Shown here in pieces: positions 54,288 through 63,491 of a stretch of DNA of 64,000 nt; the first letter of the stretch is position 1; the number at the start of each line of letters is the position of its first letter. The position numbers and the translations under genes are program-made. Under the pieces are notes generated by a model. That model was given only the letters and a program-made list of their open reading frames with translations, ran no database searches and was not told the DNA's origin. Source of the stretch: Clostridium sp. (GTDB lineage Bacteria > Bacillota > Clostridia > Lachnospirales > Lachnospiraceae); NCBI GenBank assembly GCA_023664605.1, contig JAMPFF010000007.1, positions 1 to 64,000 on the forward strand, read 5' to 3'.

Positions 54288-55141
54288 AGTTTGTAAACAT
54301 TGGAAAATCATTTAAGGAAAAAGCGGCGGTGCAGGATATAAACGTCCGTTTAGAGTATGGCATATACGGGCTGTTAGGGGAAAACGGCGCGGGAAAGACA
54401 ACGCTTATGCGGATGATATGCGGCATTTTAGAACCTACGCAGGGAAATATTATGTGCGACGGCATGAGAATACAGGAAATGGGGGGGGCATATAGGAGCC
54501 TGTTAGGATATCTGCCGCAGGATTTCGGTTATTATGAAGATTTCAGCGCACATCGTTTTTTGCATTATATGGCGGCGTTAAAAGCGATTCCTGAAGAGTA
54601 TGCGAAGAATAAGGTTGATGAACTGCTGCAGACGGTGGATTTATATGCGGTAAAAGATAAGAAGTTAAAAACCTATTCCGGCGGCATGATTCGCAGAGTC
54701 GGCATTGCACAGGCGCTTTTGAACAATCCGGAGATTTTGATATTAGACGAGCCGACCTCCGGTTTGGATCCAAAAGAGAGAGTGCGGTTCCGTAACATTA
54801 TCAGTTCTCTTGGGAAAAACAGGATTATCATTTTATCGACGCATATCGTTTCGGATGTGGAGTATATCGCCGACCGTATTATGATTATGAAAGACGGGAA
54901 GATGATAAAAACGGGAACGGAAGAGGAATTGGCAAAAGAGGTAAAAGACTGCGTATGGAAATGTCTTGTACCGGAAAAAGAAGCGATGGAATTAAACAAA
55001 CAGTATATTGTAAGCAATCTGAAAAATCAGGGGGATAAGGTGGAACTGCGTATCGTGTCAAGACAGAAACCCGTTGCGGACGCCGAGCCGTTAGAGGTGA
55101 CGCTGGAAGATATTTACCTGTATTGTATCCAGAACGGATAA
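54275..55141 (+). CDS. ABC transporter ATP-binding protein of the sigma-ABC operon
   Basis: A 288-residue ABC ATPase of the CcmA/YxlF type. Walker A is GENGAGKTT (about 35-43), the Q-loop lies in YLPQDFGYY, the signature is YSGGMIRRVGIAQALL (134-149), and Walker B with the switch reads ILILDEPTSGLDPKERV. The last 70 residues are a non-ABC tail (KEAMELNKQYIVSNLKNQ). It probably drives the two downstream permeases. A run of eight G (54481-54488) codes for Gly-Gly within the sequence EMGGAYRS and is intact here. The gene overlaps the upstream membrane protein by 13 bp. Confidence 0.95.
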   Translation: MHELEFVNIGKSFKEKAAVQDINVRLEYGIYGLLGENGAGKTTLMRMICGILEPTQGNIMCDGMRIQEMGGAYRSLLGYLPQDFGYYEDFSAHRFLHYMAALKAIPEEYAKNKVDELLQTVDLYAVKDKKLKTYSGGMIRRVGIAQALLNNPEILILDEPTSGLDPKERVRFRNIISSLGKNRIIILSTHIVSDVEYIADRIMIMKDGKMIKTGTEEELAKEVKDCVWKCLVPEKEAMELNKQYIVSNLKNQGDKVELRIVSRQKPVADAEPLEVTLEDIYLYCIQNG

Positions 55142-55207
55142 AAAATGCTGCAGGATGACAAAAAGAAACGGATAAAAATGCTGCGGGATGACAGAAAGGA
55201 ACGGATA
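55133..55207. repeat. 33-34-bp direct repeat between ATPase and permease genes
   Basis: A unit running AACGGATAAAAAATGCTGC, then AGGATGACAAAAAG, occurs twice with small changes (starts at 55133 and 55167), and the first 8 bases a third time (55200-55207). It spans the ATPase stop codon and the ribosome site of the first permease. Confidence 0.8.
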
Positions 55208-55212
55208 TTACT

Positions 55213-56355
55213 ATGCGGTTATATAAAATGGAATTATATAAACTCTGCCATAGAAAACTTTTCAAGGTTGGCGCCGGATGTACAGCCGCGCTGCTTATTC
55301 TTTTTTTCTGGATGAGGGTATCACAGGAAAGCAGTTATGTGGACGGCGTCAGTTATCAGGGTTATCAGGCGGTGCAGATGGATAAAAAAATCATGGAGGA
55401 ATTTAAGGGCGTTATTACGGATGAAAAAGTAGGAAAAATCGTGGAAAAGTATGGTTTTCCCAAAGAAGTGAAAGAGAATTACCCGTATTATCAGGACAGT
55501 AACTTTTTAAACGAATGGGTGGAACAATATTTATCCGATGGTTATTATCGTGGCTGGGATAATTATAAAATCGCGTCTTTTGCTTATCCGCTTGCCGATA
55601 CGGAGGCGGGAGAAGCCGCTAAAACGGCAGGAAAGGATATCGTGCTGGCATACAATAACGGATGGAGCGCCTTTTGCGATATTTTAACATTCGGGCTGAT
55701 AGTAGGGAGCGTTTTGATTTTATTTGGCGTTTCCATTGTTTTTGCAAACGAAGGGCAGACGAAAATGCTGCCGCTTATATTTACGACTAAAGATGGGAAA
55801 GAAAAAGATATCTATGTCAAAATCGCCGCGGCATTTACGGTAGCCGTCGGTGTGTGGCTCGGGGTTGTTCTTTTGGATTACCTGCTATGTAATAGCGTCT
55901 ACGGGTTTGACGGCAGAGAATGTATGGTGGGTATGATGGGGCTGTCGCAGTCTATCAGTTCTTACTATCCATTATCCATGTTGTCCGCAGATGTGTATAC
56001 GGCGGTTGTGCTGTTTCGTTCCCTGCTTGGCATTTTACTGTTATGCTCTGTCACAATATATCTTTCGGCGCATTTTCCAAGCTGCTTTCATGCAGTGGTA
56101 AGCGCAGCGCTTAGCTGGATGGCGCCTGTTTTGGTTTTTATGTTTACGGTAATTTTTGATATAGGCGGCGGCATGATAGTCAGGCTGATTCGTTCTGTTA
56201 TTGTGTGCTTCATATATGCGTCGCCGATATATTTAGTCAGATTTGATTCGATTATCGACTGTTACGGAAGCTGGAGGCTGTTAGCGTGTATATCGGCAGC
56301 AGGAATCGTCCAGTGTATGGTAAGCGCATACAGAAAATATAAAAAATTGGTATAG
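55213..56355 (+). CDS. ABC-2-type permease-like membrane protein, copy 1
   Basis: A 380-residue protein starting MRLYKMELYKLCHRKLFKVG. One transmembrane helix is near the N-terminus (about 20-38), then about 130 residues of extracellular domain (YVDGVSYQGYQAVQMDKKIM and YGFPKEVKENYPYYQDSNFL) and five or six further hydrophobic helices. It has the layout of an ABC-2 exporter subunit and follows its ATPase gene after the 33-bp repeats. It closely resembles the next gene along its whole length (for example EFKGVITDEKV, then KYGFP, then FANEGQTKM), so the two are tandem paralogs. Cargo unknown. Confidence 0.85.
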   Translation: MRLYKMELYKLCHRKLFKVGAGCTAALLILFFWMRVSQESSYVDGVSYQGYQAVQMDKKIMEEFKGVITDEKVGKIVEKYGFPKEVKENYPYYQDSNFLNEWVEQYLSDGYYRGWDNYKIASFAYPLADTEAGEAAKTAGKDIVLAYNNGWSAFCDILTFGLIVGSVLILFGVSIVFANEGQTKMLPLIFTTKDGKEKDIYVKIAAAFTVAVGVWLGVVLLDYLLCNSVYGFDGRECMVGMMGLSQSISSYYPLSMLSADVYTAVVLFRSLLGILLLCSVTIYLSAHFPSCFHAVVSAALSWMAPVLVFMFTVIFDIGGGMIVRLIRSVIVCFIYASPIYLVRFDSIIDCYGSWRLLACISAAGIVQCMVSAYRKYKKLV

Positions 56356-56426
56356 CAGATAAAAAATAAGTTTGACAGCTTATTTTGCAAGGGGAAAGAA
56401 AGTTATACGAAAGGCGAGATTGTGAA

Positions 56427-57527
56427 ATGAAATTATACAAAATGGAACTATATAAAATCTGTCATAAGAAAATTTTTATTGTGGGAATATGTTGTGTTAT
56501 CGCGATTGTGCTTCTTAGGTTCTGGATTGAAGTTTGGGACGAGGAAGCGACGGTTGACGGGGTGCGGTATACGGGGTACCGCGCCGTGCAGGTCAACAGG
56601 GAAATTACGGAAGAATTTAAGGGTGTCGTTACGGATGAGAAAGTAGAGCGGATTGCAGAAAAATACGGCTTCCCCTCGAAAGTGGAACATGGCTGGAACT
56701 ATTTCAGGGACGCGAATTTTTTAAATAAGTTTGTGATGGATTATTTATCGGACGGCTACATGACCGACGAGTATAACTACCATGTGGCGACGAAAGTTTA
56801 TCCGATTGCCGATTCGGAGTTACAAGAGGTCATAGATTATACCGGAAAAGAAATTATACTGGAATATCATCATGGCTGGAATGCGTTTTTGGAAGTATTA
56901 TCCTTTGGCATGACGACGGGAAGCATTCTGATTCTATGCTGTCTTTCAGGGGTTTTTGCCAACGAGGGGCAGACGAAGATGAGTGCGTTATTATTTACAA
57001 CCAAAGAGGGGAAAGAAAAAGATGTCCATGCCAAAGTGGCGGCGGCGTTTACGGTAACGCTTGGCGTCTGGCTTACCGTATTTTTGCTGGATATACTGTT
57101 ATGCGGCAGCGTCTATGGTTTTGACGGACTGCACTGTTATAACGGGCAGGTTGTCTGGTTTCTGTCTCCGGCAGATATGTGTTTGATACCGATGGGGCGT
57201 TATCTTATGATAGCGGTATGGCTTAGCTTTTTTGGCATGGTTTCTTTATGCTTTATTACAATGCGTATTTCGGCAGGACAGAGAAGCGTTTTTCATGTGG
57301 TGGTTATTTCCGCGGTCTGCTACGGCGCGCCTGTTTTGGCGGCAATGTTTATAAATATGTATGGAATTGCCAGAGCGCTGTATGCTGCGCCTGTTTTTAT
57401 GACGATTTATCGTATCATCGAGGATATTTACGACGTCTGGTTGATGCTGGCAGGAATTTCCGTGGCGGTTTCTGTGCTGTGTGGAGTTACGGCATATCGA
57501 AAGTATAGAGTGCAGCAGGTTATTTAA
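56427..57527 (+). CDS. ABC-2-type permease-like membrane protein, copy 2
   Basis: A 366-residue paralog of the preceding gene. It begins MKLYKMELYKICHKKIFIVG and repeats the same layout: one N-terminal helix, an extracellular part (TVDGVRYTGYRAVQVNREIT, EEFKGVVTDEKVERIAEKYG), FANEGQTKMSALLFTTKEGK and a C-terminal membrane region. The start at 56427 is chosen because it aligns with copy 1 (AAAGGCGAG about 10 nt upstream); an upstream ATG would add 14 unrelated residues. Together with copy 1 it may form a heterodimeric channel. It ends 4 bp before the convergent cotH gene. Confidence 0.85.
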   Translation: MKLYKMELYKICHKKIFIVGICCVIAIVLLRFWIEVWDEEATVDGVRYTGYRAVQVNREITEEFKGVVTDEKVERIAEKYGFPSKVEHGWNYFRDANFLNKFVMDYLSDGYMTDEYNYHVATKVYPIADSELQEVIDYTGKEIILEYHHGWNAFLEVLSFGMTTGSILILCCLSGVFANEGQTKMSALLFTTKEGKEKDVHAKVAAAFTVTLGVWLTVFLLDILLCGSVYGFDGLHCYNGQVVWFLSPADMCLIPMGRYLMIAVWLSFFGMVSLCFITMRISAGQRSVFHVVVISAVCYGAPVLAAMFINMYGIARALYAAPVFMTIYRIIEDIYDVWLMLAGISVAVSVLCGVTAYRKYRVQQVI

Positions 57528-57531
57528 CATT

Positions 57532-59307
57532 TTAATTTGGATGTTTTAGTTCGGCGTAAAATGTCATATCAGTATACACAGGAGACCCAATATCCGGAGA
57601 GAAGCCATCTTCCGTGCGCCAGCATATAAAATGTGCATATTCGGAGTCTACCGACGGAAGGGCGGGCAGCGGTTCCCCGTCGAAAACGTATAACGTATCA
57701 TAAATTGTATCTTCCACCATAAGCGTAATCTTATGTACCGGAATCTGTTCAATCCATGCCTTGTCAAGAAAGGCCTTGCGCTGCATGATATAGTCGGATA
57801 GAAAGGCAATTTCCTCTTCACGGCTTCTTGTTACTTCATTTTCTGTATATTGGCTCTGCCAGCGGAGCCTGTCCATCGCGGCGGAAGCGTTCGTCATTTC
57901 GGCAAGCCGTGGAAGAGTTTCTTTTGCCAGCGTTTCTAAATAACCGCTTATTTCATTCTGATAACAGGCGGTTATTTCCTTATAAAAATCTGATTTGTCA
58001 TATAACGCGCAGAACCAGACGGAAGAGTCGATATGAGAGGCAAGTTTGGTAAGCCTGTTTGGAGAGGTGGATAGATAGCCCAGATAGGCGGGCGAGTTTC
58101 CCCAGGTAACGTCGTAATCCCAGACGGGTCCGGCGTAAAGTTTATCAGATACCGCGTCGATATCTTTGTAGAAATAGGAGCTGGCTACGCCGCCGTCGTA
58201 GTTGGCGCATATCTCTTCGAGCAGATATTTACGCGCAAAGGAATCGACGTCTATTAAATCCGTATAATATTTTCCGCTCCGGGAGTCTATACCGTCAGGG
58301 GATAGGATGGCGTTTTCCACGCTCTGGACAAAGTCGTTAATATAAATGACCTGATTTTCGGAGGCATATTCCGGAGAGCGGAGGATAAAGCATTCTTCCG
58401 CCTGTGTAATAAAATAGCTTCCGTTTGTTTCAACTTCTTTTATAAATCTGGCGTCAAAGTCGCGTTCTATCAGATAGCCGCCCGTAATGTCCTCCGGTTC
58501 CGCAGGAATCTGTTTCGACTTGGTCTTTTCTGTCCAGACGGTATCGTAAAGGCTTAGGTTGACGTCGTTGTTCATCATTTCCATTTCTTTTTCCAGATTG
58601 GTGATGTCAAGACGCGACTTTGCCACTTCCACTTTTTCCGTCACATAATAATTGCCCGCATATTCGCCGTTTAAATACAGGTCTACAAAAACGCCCTCTT
58701 TCGACTGCGGCAGTCCAAGATGGTCTGCAAGGTCTCTGGAAAGCGCGTTGCGAAGCAGGGAGGAGTCGGCGGCATTGGCGGTAAAAATCCATTTTTTAGA
58801 AGATTGCATACCCAAAAAAGGCGCAGATTCCCGCAGTTTTATCTGGTAGGATTTTTTGTCGAATTCCGTATAGGAAGTATTTCCCCGGCCTTTTATATAA
58901 TCAAGCGGGAATGTGGCAGTATGGCCGTCAGCGTCCAGTACGGATATTTTTCCAGGTTCCCTTATGTCTTTATCGCTGTTTATCTGCTCTGATGTGCCGG
59001 ATTCGGTTTCGATAAAGACTGCAGGGATGTTTTCGGAATACATCTGAATGATGGAAGAAGAGTCAACTATGGCAGGAATCTTCGGCTTAATTCCGGCGTC
59101 CTTGCAGGCGGAGGGAAGAAAGGCATAGAGATTTTCTTTCTGCTGCCATAAAGCAACTTTATGACCGGATATGTTAATATAAACCGTGTCCGAGTCGAAT
59201 CCTGTCGGCGTATCATATGCCTCTTTGGCATCTGAAAGCGTTTGAAAGCCCAGGATAAAAAGCAGCAGGAAACATATTAAGATACCAATAATTGTTTTTG
59301 TTTTCAT
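57532..59307 (-). CDS. cotH: CotH-like atypical protein kinase, exported
   Basis: A 591-residue protein with an N-terminal signal or anchor helix (about 5-24, TIIGILICFLLLFILGFQTL). The CotH kinase core follows, which in Bacillus phosphorylates coat proteins. Visible family motifs are IKGRGNTSYTEFDKKSYQIK (about 136-155), KWIFTANAADSSLLRNALSR, GGYLIERDFDARF, VDSFARKYLLEEICANYDGG and AGPVWDYDVTWGN (catalytic Asp region). Because it is exported in a vegetative-type operon, the role may be outside the coat. Its ATG overlaps the xth stop codon by one base (ATGA), so it is translationally coupled. Confidence 0.9.
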   Translation of the reverse strand: MKTKTIIGILICFLLLFILGFQTLSDAKEAYDTPTGFDSDTVYINISGHKVALWQQKENLYAFLPSACKDAGIKPKIPAIVDSSSIIQMYSENIPAVFIETESGTSEQINSDKDIREPGKISVLDADGHTATFPLDYIKGRGNTSYTEFDKKSYQIKLRESAPFLGMQSSKKWIFTANAADSSLLRNALSRDLADHLGLPQSKEGVFVDLYLNGEYAGNYYVTEKVEVAKSRLDITNLEKEMEMMNNDVNLSLYDTVWTEKTKSKQIPAEPEDITGGYLIERDFDARFIKEVETNGSYFITQAEECFILRSPEYASENQVIYINDFVQSVENAILSPDGIDSRSGKYYTDLIDVDSFARKYLLEEICANYDGGVASSYFYKDIDAVSDKLYAGPVWDYDVTWGNSPAYLGYLSTSPNRLTKLASHIDSSVWFCALYDKSDFYKEITACYQNEISGYLETLAKETLPRLAEMTNASAAMDRLRWQSQYTENEVTRSREEEIAFLSDYIMQRKAFLDKAWIEQIPVHKITLMVEDTIYDTLYVFDGEPLPALPSVDSEYAHFICWRTEDGFSPDIGSPVYTDMTFYAELKHPN

Positions 59308-60071
59308 CAGCCTATAACACCTTTTGTAAGCAGCCCGACCGGACAGTGGTCGGAACCCATGATATCTTTATAGATAAGCGCGTCCTGTAAATTGTCTTTT
59401 AAGCATTCGGATGCAACAAAATAGTCGATACGCCATCCCACATTTTTTTCTCTGGCATGGAACTGGTAAGACCACCAGGAATAGGCGTTTTCCAAATCAG
59501 GGTAAAAATAACGGAATGTATCAACAAATCCCGATTGAGTAATGGTTGTAAATTTAGCGCGTTCTTCATCCGTAAAACCGGCGTTTTTCCGATTAGTTTT
59601 CGGATTTTTCAAGTCTATTTCCTGATGCGCCACGTTTAAGTCGCCGCAGAAAATAACAGGTTTTTTCTGTTCCAATGTTTTGAGATAGGCAAGAAAATCC
59701 TCTTCCCATTTCATACGGTATTCTAATCTGGTGAGTTCGCGCTGGGAATTTGGAGTATAGACGGTCACCATATAAAATCCCGGAAATTCCAAGGTAATAA
59801 CGCGCCCCTCATGGTCGTGTTCTTCGACGCCGATACCGTAAGTAAAGTTAATCGGTTCTTCTTTCGTAAAAATGGCGGTGCCGGAATAGCCTTTTTTCTC
59901 GGCATAGTTCCAGTACTGGTGATAGCCCGGCAGTTCCAGTTGAATCTGCCCCTCCTGTAATTTGGTCTCCTGCAGGCAGAAAATGTCGGCGTCCTGTGCT
60001 TCAAAAAATTCCATAAATCCTTTGCCCATGCAGGCTCTTAATCCGTTGACATTCCATGAAATCAGTTTCAT
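59307..60071 (-). CDS. xth: Exodeoxyribonuclease III / AP endonuclease
   Basis: Repairs abasic sites and degrades DNA 3' ends. The 254-residue protein has the EEP-fold motifs [29 protein letters not shown] (Glu35, metal), [24 protein letters not shown] (active-site Asp/Asn) and [10 protein letters not shown] (catalytic His). All core residues are present. It is not beside other repair genes; its start overlaps the SGNH gene stop (TAATG) and its stop overlaps the cotH start, so it is translated between two surface-protein genes. This context is unusual for a housekeeping enzyme. Confidence 0.96.
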   Translation of the reverse strand: MKLISWNVNGLRACMGKGFMEFFEAQDADIFCLQETKLQEGQIQLELPGYHQYWNYAEKKGYSGTAIFTKEEPINFTYGIGVEEHDHEGRVITLEFPGFYMVTVYTPNSQRELTRLEYRMKWEEDFLAYLKTLEQKKPVIFCGDLNVAHQEIDLKNPKTNRKNAGFTDEERAKFTTITQSGFVDTFRYFYPDLENAYSWWSYQFHAREKNVGWRIDYFVASECLKDNLQDALIYKDIMGSDHCPVGLLTKGVIG

Positions 60072-61099
60072 TATGGTAATAGTATCCTTTCCGAGAGTTC
60101 ATACATATTCTGTAGTCTGGACTGATAGTTTTCTTTTGTCAGCCTACCCTCTTTTGCTATCATTTTATCACACACAAGCCGGTTAATATCTTTGGAAAAA
60201 TGAATCATATCCATGTAATTATCCAGATTGGTGATGACTTCCTCTTCATCCTGATAATAGTAAATTTCCACATTGTCATATTCTAACAGCGCGGCGATTG
60301 CCTGCTCTTCGTTATACAGGTGCGCGTCTCTTTCTCCGCCGCGGTACGCGTTATCCCACCAGAGCTTGGAATAGGGCGAGAAGAAAAATTTAAAAGTCGT
60401 TTCGGGATGCGCCTGTACCTGTTCTTCCAATAGTGCGATATTGGCGTCAAGTTCTGCCTGATGGCAGTTTTTTTCACGCATCGGGGTTATGGTGGAGCGT
60501 CTGTTATACATACCCAGCGCCAAATCCGCGCCGAAGTATTTCCACTGCGCCCAGTTATAGGAGTTACCTTCATCATAATCGCTTTTCATGGAAAAAGCCA
60601 GCATATATGGTATTTTTTTCATAATAACGTCTTTGTTGAGGACGTAGGAATAGTCGTTTAAATAATTTGTATCGTATAAATACATCGGGCATCCCGTGGA
60701 TTCGTATGTCGTTTCCGCGCTGGCGGTCAGGGAATCCGGGTCGATGTTAAAAAAGACGTATTTCAAATCCTGATTCTGATAGGCGATATCCAGCAAGTAA
60801 CATAAATCCGCGATTGCGCCGTATGAGCGGATTGCCTTGATGGCGGTGCAGTCAAAACCCTCGTCGAACCAGTGATTGTTATAGTTTTCACAAACGGACG
60901 AGCCGACAATCAGACTGTCGTAATCGAAGGTGCGGAGCGTTCCGACGCATTGGTACTCCTTGTCCGAAAGAACGCTTTTTAACCCCGGCAGCGGTTTATG
61001 GTATTGGTAAAAAGGGTCGAATAAAACCACGACCGCGATAAGGATAAACAGTATGACGATTGTTCTTACAAAAAATGATTTGATAAATTTTTGTTCCAT
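60071..61099 (-). CDS. SGNH-like membrane-anchored protein, likely MBOAT partner
   Basis: A 342-residue protein with one N-terminal transmembrane helix (about 10-29, [20 protein letters not shown]) and an extracellular domain. The nucleophile-type motif is [12 protein letters not shown] (about 63-74), and a late catalytic-type motif reads [12 protein letters not shown] (about 303-314, Asp-x-x-His). These are SGNH-hydrolase features, as in the AlgJ/AlgX partners of membrane acyltransferases. It starts 46 bp after the MBOAT gene, which supports joint O-acetylation of a surface polymer. The substrate is unknown. Sequence between the motifs is not one I recognise. Confidence 0.75.
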   Translation of the reverse strand: MEQKFIKSFFVRTIVILFILIAVVVLFDPFYQYHKPLPGLKSVLSDKEYQCVGTLRTFDYDSLIVGSSVCENYNNHWFDEGFDCTAIKAIRSYGAIADLCYLLDIAYQNQDLKYVFFNIDPDSLTASAETTYESTGCPMYLYDTNYLNDYSYVLNKDVIMKKIPYMLAFSMKSDYDEGNSYNWAQWKYFGADLALGMYNRRSTITPMREKNCHQAELDANIALLEEQVQAHPETTFKFFFSPYSKLWWDNAYRGGERDAHLYNEEQAIAALLEYDNVEIYYYQDEEEVITNLDNYMDMIHFSKDINRLVCDKMIAKEGRLTKENYQSRLQNMYELSERILLP

Positions 61100-61144
61100 A
61101 TAAATGACCGTTCTTTCTATAATAAAAAATTTAAAATTGAATTG

Positions 61145-62668
61145 TTAAAAATTAAAATATAAAAATGTGCTGACCTGTGAAAGCGAAATAATACACCATA
61201 CAAAGAGGATGGAAACCGCCCAGCACTTTTTGGAGGAAAGTTTTCCACCCTCCGCAATCTGTAACGCGTTTTTTCTAAACATCAAATAAAACGACAGCCC
61301 CAGATAAAAGAATAAAAGCGCCAGGTAAGCGTATCCGACAAGACCCGGCGCAAGGATGCCGAGCGCCTCCTGTATCACATAAAATTCCGGTATGTCCAAT
61401 GTGGACGCTACTTCAAACATTTTCCCCGTATAATTTAACGCGCCCAGATTGCGGAACATCTGCACCGCGCCAATCATGCTCTCGCTGCGGAAGAAAAAGA
61501 GCGACAAATTAAAAAATATAAAAGTGCAGAGCCAGCCGAGCCACGCGGGGATGTGGAATTTTGCCGGACGCTTTTCTTCTCGCCCCTTAATTCCGACGAC
61601 GCCGAGGTTATCCCAGACAACGAGCAGCCCCTGCATCGTACCCCAGGCGATATAAGTCCATGCCGCTCCGTGCCAGAGTCCGCTTAAGAAAAAGATAATG
61701 ATAGTATTGATAATCGTCCGCGCTTTGCCCTTTCGGCTGCCGCCGAGCGGGATATAGACGTAGGTAATAAAAAAGCGCGATAAGGTCATATGCCATCTTT
61801 GCCATAATTCTTTGACGCAGCAGGCGCGGTACGGGGAATTAAAATTGACGGGCAAAATAATGTTAAACATTCTGCCAAGCCCCATCGCCATATCGGAGTA
61901 GCCGCTGAAATCAAAGTAAATCTCAAACGTATAGGATAAAATAACAAGGATAGTCGAGGGCGTATCCAGACTGAACGTCTGCGCAAAGCCGTAATTCACG
62001 GCGAGGGCGAACACATCGGCAAGCAGCACTTTTTTGGAAAGTCCGAGGACAAATAAGATAATGCCCTGTGAGAAATTCTGCGCGTTGAATTTCCGGTTGG
62101 CGGTATCTTCAAACTGGGGAATCATTTCTTTATATAAAACAATCGGACCCGCGACCAACTGCGGGAAAAATGTGACGAAAGTAAGGTAGTTGATAAAGGA
62201 GTAATGCTCTGCCCGACCCAGCGCGCGGTCTATGATAAACGATAACTGCTGGAACGTAAAAAAGCTGATGCCGAGCGGCAGCAGGATATGTTTGAGCGTA
62301 AAGTCCGTATGGAGCGCGTAGTTTAGATTTTCGACGAAGAAGTCATAGTATTTAAAATAAAAAAGCAGTCCAAGATTAAAAATGACGCCAAATAATAAAC
62401 CCGCGCGGTTGATAAATTTTATCTTTGCCGGGACTGCGGCGTATTTTTTATCCGCAAGAGTAAGTAAAAAACTTAGCAGATAATTTACGGCAATGCTGAC
62501 AAGGATAATGGCAAGATAATAGAAATTAAAATAGCCGTAAAACCATAAAGACATACCGGCAAGGAAAACCTTTGCCAGTTCGTATCGTTTGCAGTAATTC
62601 AGCCCGTACCAGCCCAGTAAGGTAAGCGGCAGGAATATAAAAATAAATAAAAAAGAATTAAATAACAT
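61145..62668 (-). CDS. MBOAT-family membrane O-acyltransferase
   Basis: A 507-residue AlgI/DltB-like acyltransferase with about ten to twelve membrane helices. MBOAT landmarks are LPLGISFFTFQQLSFIIDRA, FFPQLVAGPIVLYKEMIPQF, LWQRWHMTLSRFFITYVYIP (His293) and FFLSGLWHGAAWTYIAWG with the near-invariant His333. It transfers an acyl (often acetyl) group across the membrane to a sugar polymer. The ATG at 62666-62668 is chosen because CGGAG lies 5 nt upstream; a longer frame starts 39 bases earlier. It is the first gene of the MBOAT-SGNH-xth-cotH operon. Confidence 0.93.
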   Translation of the reverse strand: MLFNSFLFIFIFLPLTLLGWYGLNYCKRYELAKVFLAGMSLWFYGYFNFYYLAIILVSIAVNYLLSFLLTLADKKYAAVPAKIKFINRAGLLFGVIFNLGLLFYFKYYDFFVENLNYALHTDFTLKHILLPLGISFFTFQQLSFIIDRALGRAEHYSFINYLTFVTFFPQLVAGPIVLYKEMIPQFEDTANRKFNAQNFSQGIILFVLGLSKKVLLADVFALAVNYGFAQTFSLDTPSTILVILSYTFEIYFDFSGYSDMAMGLGRMFNIILPVNFNSPYRACCVKELWQRWHMTLSRFFITYVYIPLGGSRKGKARTIINTIIIFFLSGLWHGAAWTYIAWGTMQGLLVVWDNLGVVGIKGREEKRPAKFHIPAWLGWLCTFIFFNLSLFFFRSESMIGAVQMFRNLGALNYTGKMFEVASTLDIPEFYVIQEALGILAPGLVGYAYLALLFFYLGLSFYLMFRKNALQIAEGGKLSSKKCWAVSILFVWCIISLSQVSTFLYFNF

Positions 62669-62697
62669 AATAGCTCCGTTTTTGTTTGACTTGGTTA

Positions 62698-62726
62698 AGT
62701 ATACCAAATTCGGAAAGGGGTTACAA
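62698..62726 (-). promoter_or_regulatory. Sigma-A-like promoter of the MBOAT operon
   Basis: On the minus strand TTGTAA (62721-62726) and TATACT (62698-62703) are 17 bp apart, 30 bp before the start codon. No sporulation-type promoter is seen here, so cotH is probably expressed vegetatively. Confidence 0.65.
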
Positions 62727-62734
62727 TAAATATG

Positions 62735-62761
62735 GATTGAAAATTCATAGATTTTTCAATC
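62735..62761. promoter_or_regulatory. Inverted repeat between divergent genes
   Basis: GATTGAAAA (62735-62743) and TTTTCAATC (62753-62761) are perfectly complementary around a 9-nt loop, upstream of the lipoprotein gene. A possible operator or leader hairpin. Confidence 0.45.
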
Positions 62762-62794
62762 GCAGGTTAGAAGAAAGGAAAAGGAATCGATTTT

Positions 62795-63409
62795 ATGGTA
62801 AAAAAAATAACGGTTATAGTATTGACAGGCTGTTTTATCTTATGTATGCTGACGGGCTGCGGAAAAAATACGCCGACGGACGAGCTGGTGGAGGACGGAC
62901 ACAAAAATGTTCTGCAGAGCGACGGCGCGGACGTAGCAGCGATGGTGTCGGAGAGAAAGCCTCCGGCATTGTCCAAACTGCGGGAAAGCGTAAAAGAAGA
63001 ATTAGGAGATAATTACTGGCCGGAAATTGCTCTTTCCAAAGAGGAATTGGAGGAAAAGACCGGAATTACACAGGATATGTATGTGGAATTTCTGGCGGAG
63101 GAGCCGAGTTTAAAATCCAATATTGACACGATGATTATTGTACGCGCCAAAGAGGATTATGTCGGTGCGATTGAAGAGGCGTTAGAAGAATACCGTACCC
63201 GTTTGATTGAAGAAAATAAGCAGTATCCGCAAAATTATAATAAGGCGTCGGCTTCCCGGATGGAAACAATCGAAAATTATATCTGCTTCGTGCAGTTGGG
63301 GGCGGATACGACGATTGTAGCAGATAAAGGAGGGAAGGAAATTCTTGCCTATTGCCAGGAAGAAAATGAAAGGGCGCTTCATGTTCTTGAGAAGGCTATT
63401 TTACGATAA
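62795..63409 (+). CDS. Lipoprotein, probably DUF4358
   Basis: A 204-residue exported lipoprotein. The N-terminal signal has a lipobox LTGC at about residue 26 (MVKKITVIVLTGCFILCMLTG). The C-terminal domain has SLKSNIDTMIIVRAKEDYVG, then NYKNAS-like NYNKASASRMETIENYICFV, which I recall as the DUF4358 pattern of Lachnospiraceae lipoproteins of unknown function. It is divergent from the MBOAT operon, with a sigma-A promoter and an inverted repeat in the spacer. AAAGGAA precedes the ATG. It probably stands alone, since the next gene starts 82 bp later with its own site. Confidence 0.65.
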   Translation: MVKKITVIVLTGCFILCMLTGCGKNTPTDELVEDGHKNVLQSDGADVAAMVSERKPPALSKLRESVKEELGDNYWPEIALSKEELEEKTGITQDMYVEFLAEEPSLKSNIDTMIIVRAKEDYVGAIEEALEEYRTRLIEENKQYPQNYNKASASRMETIENYICFVQLGADTTIVADKGGKEILAYCQEENERALHVLEKAILR

Positions 63410-63491
63410 CTGATATCTTGCGATAGAAAAATCCATAGGGATATGATAGAATGAAAACAATGACCAATATCCGGAAAAGAGGAAAATACAA

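Noticed and set aside
55141-55212. Short peptide genes within the 33-bp repeats
   Set aside because: The frames are 10-15 codons long with no ribosome sites; the repeat is better explained as a duplication.
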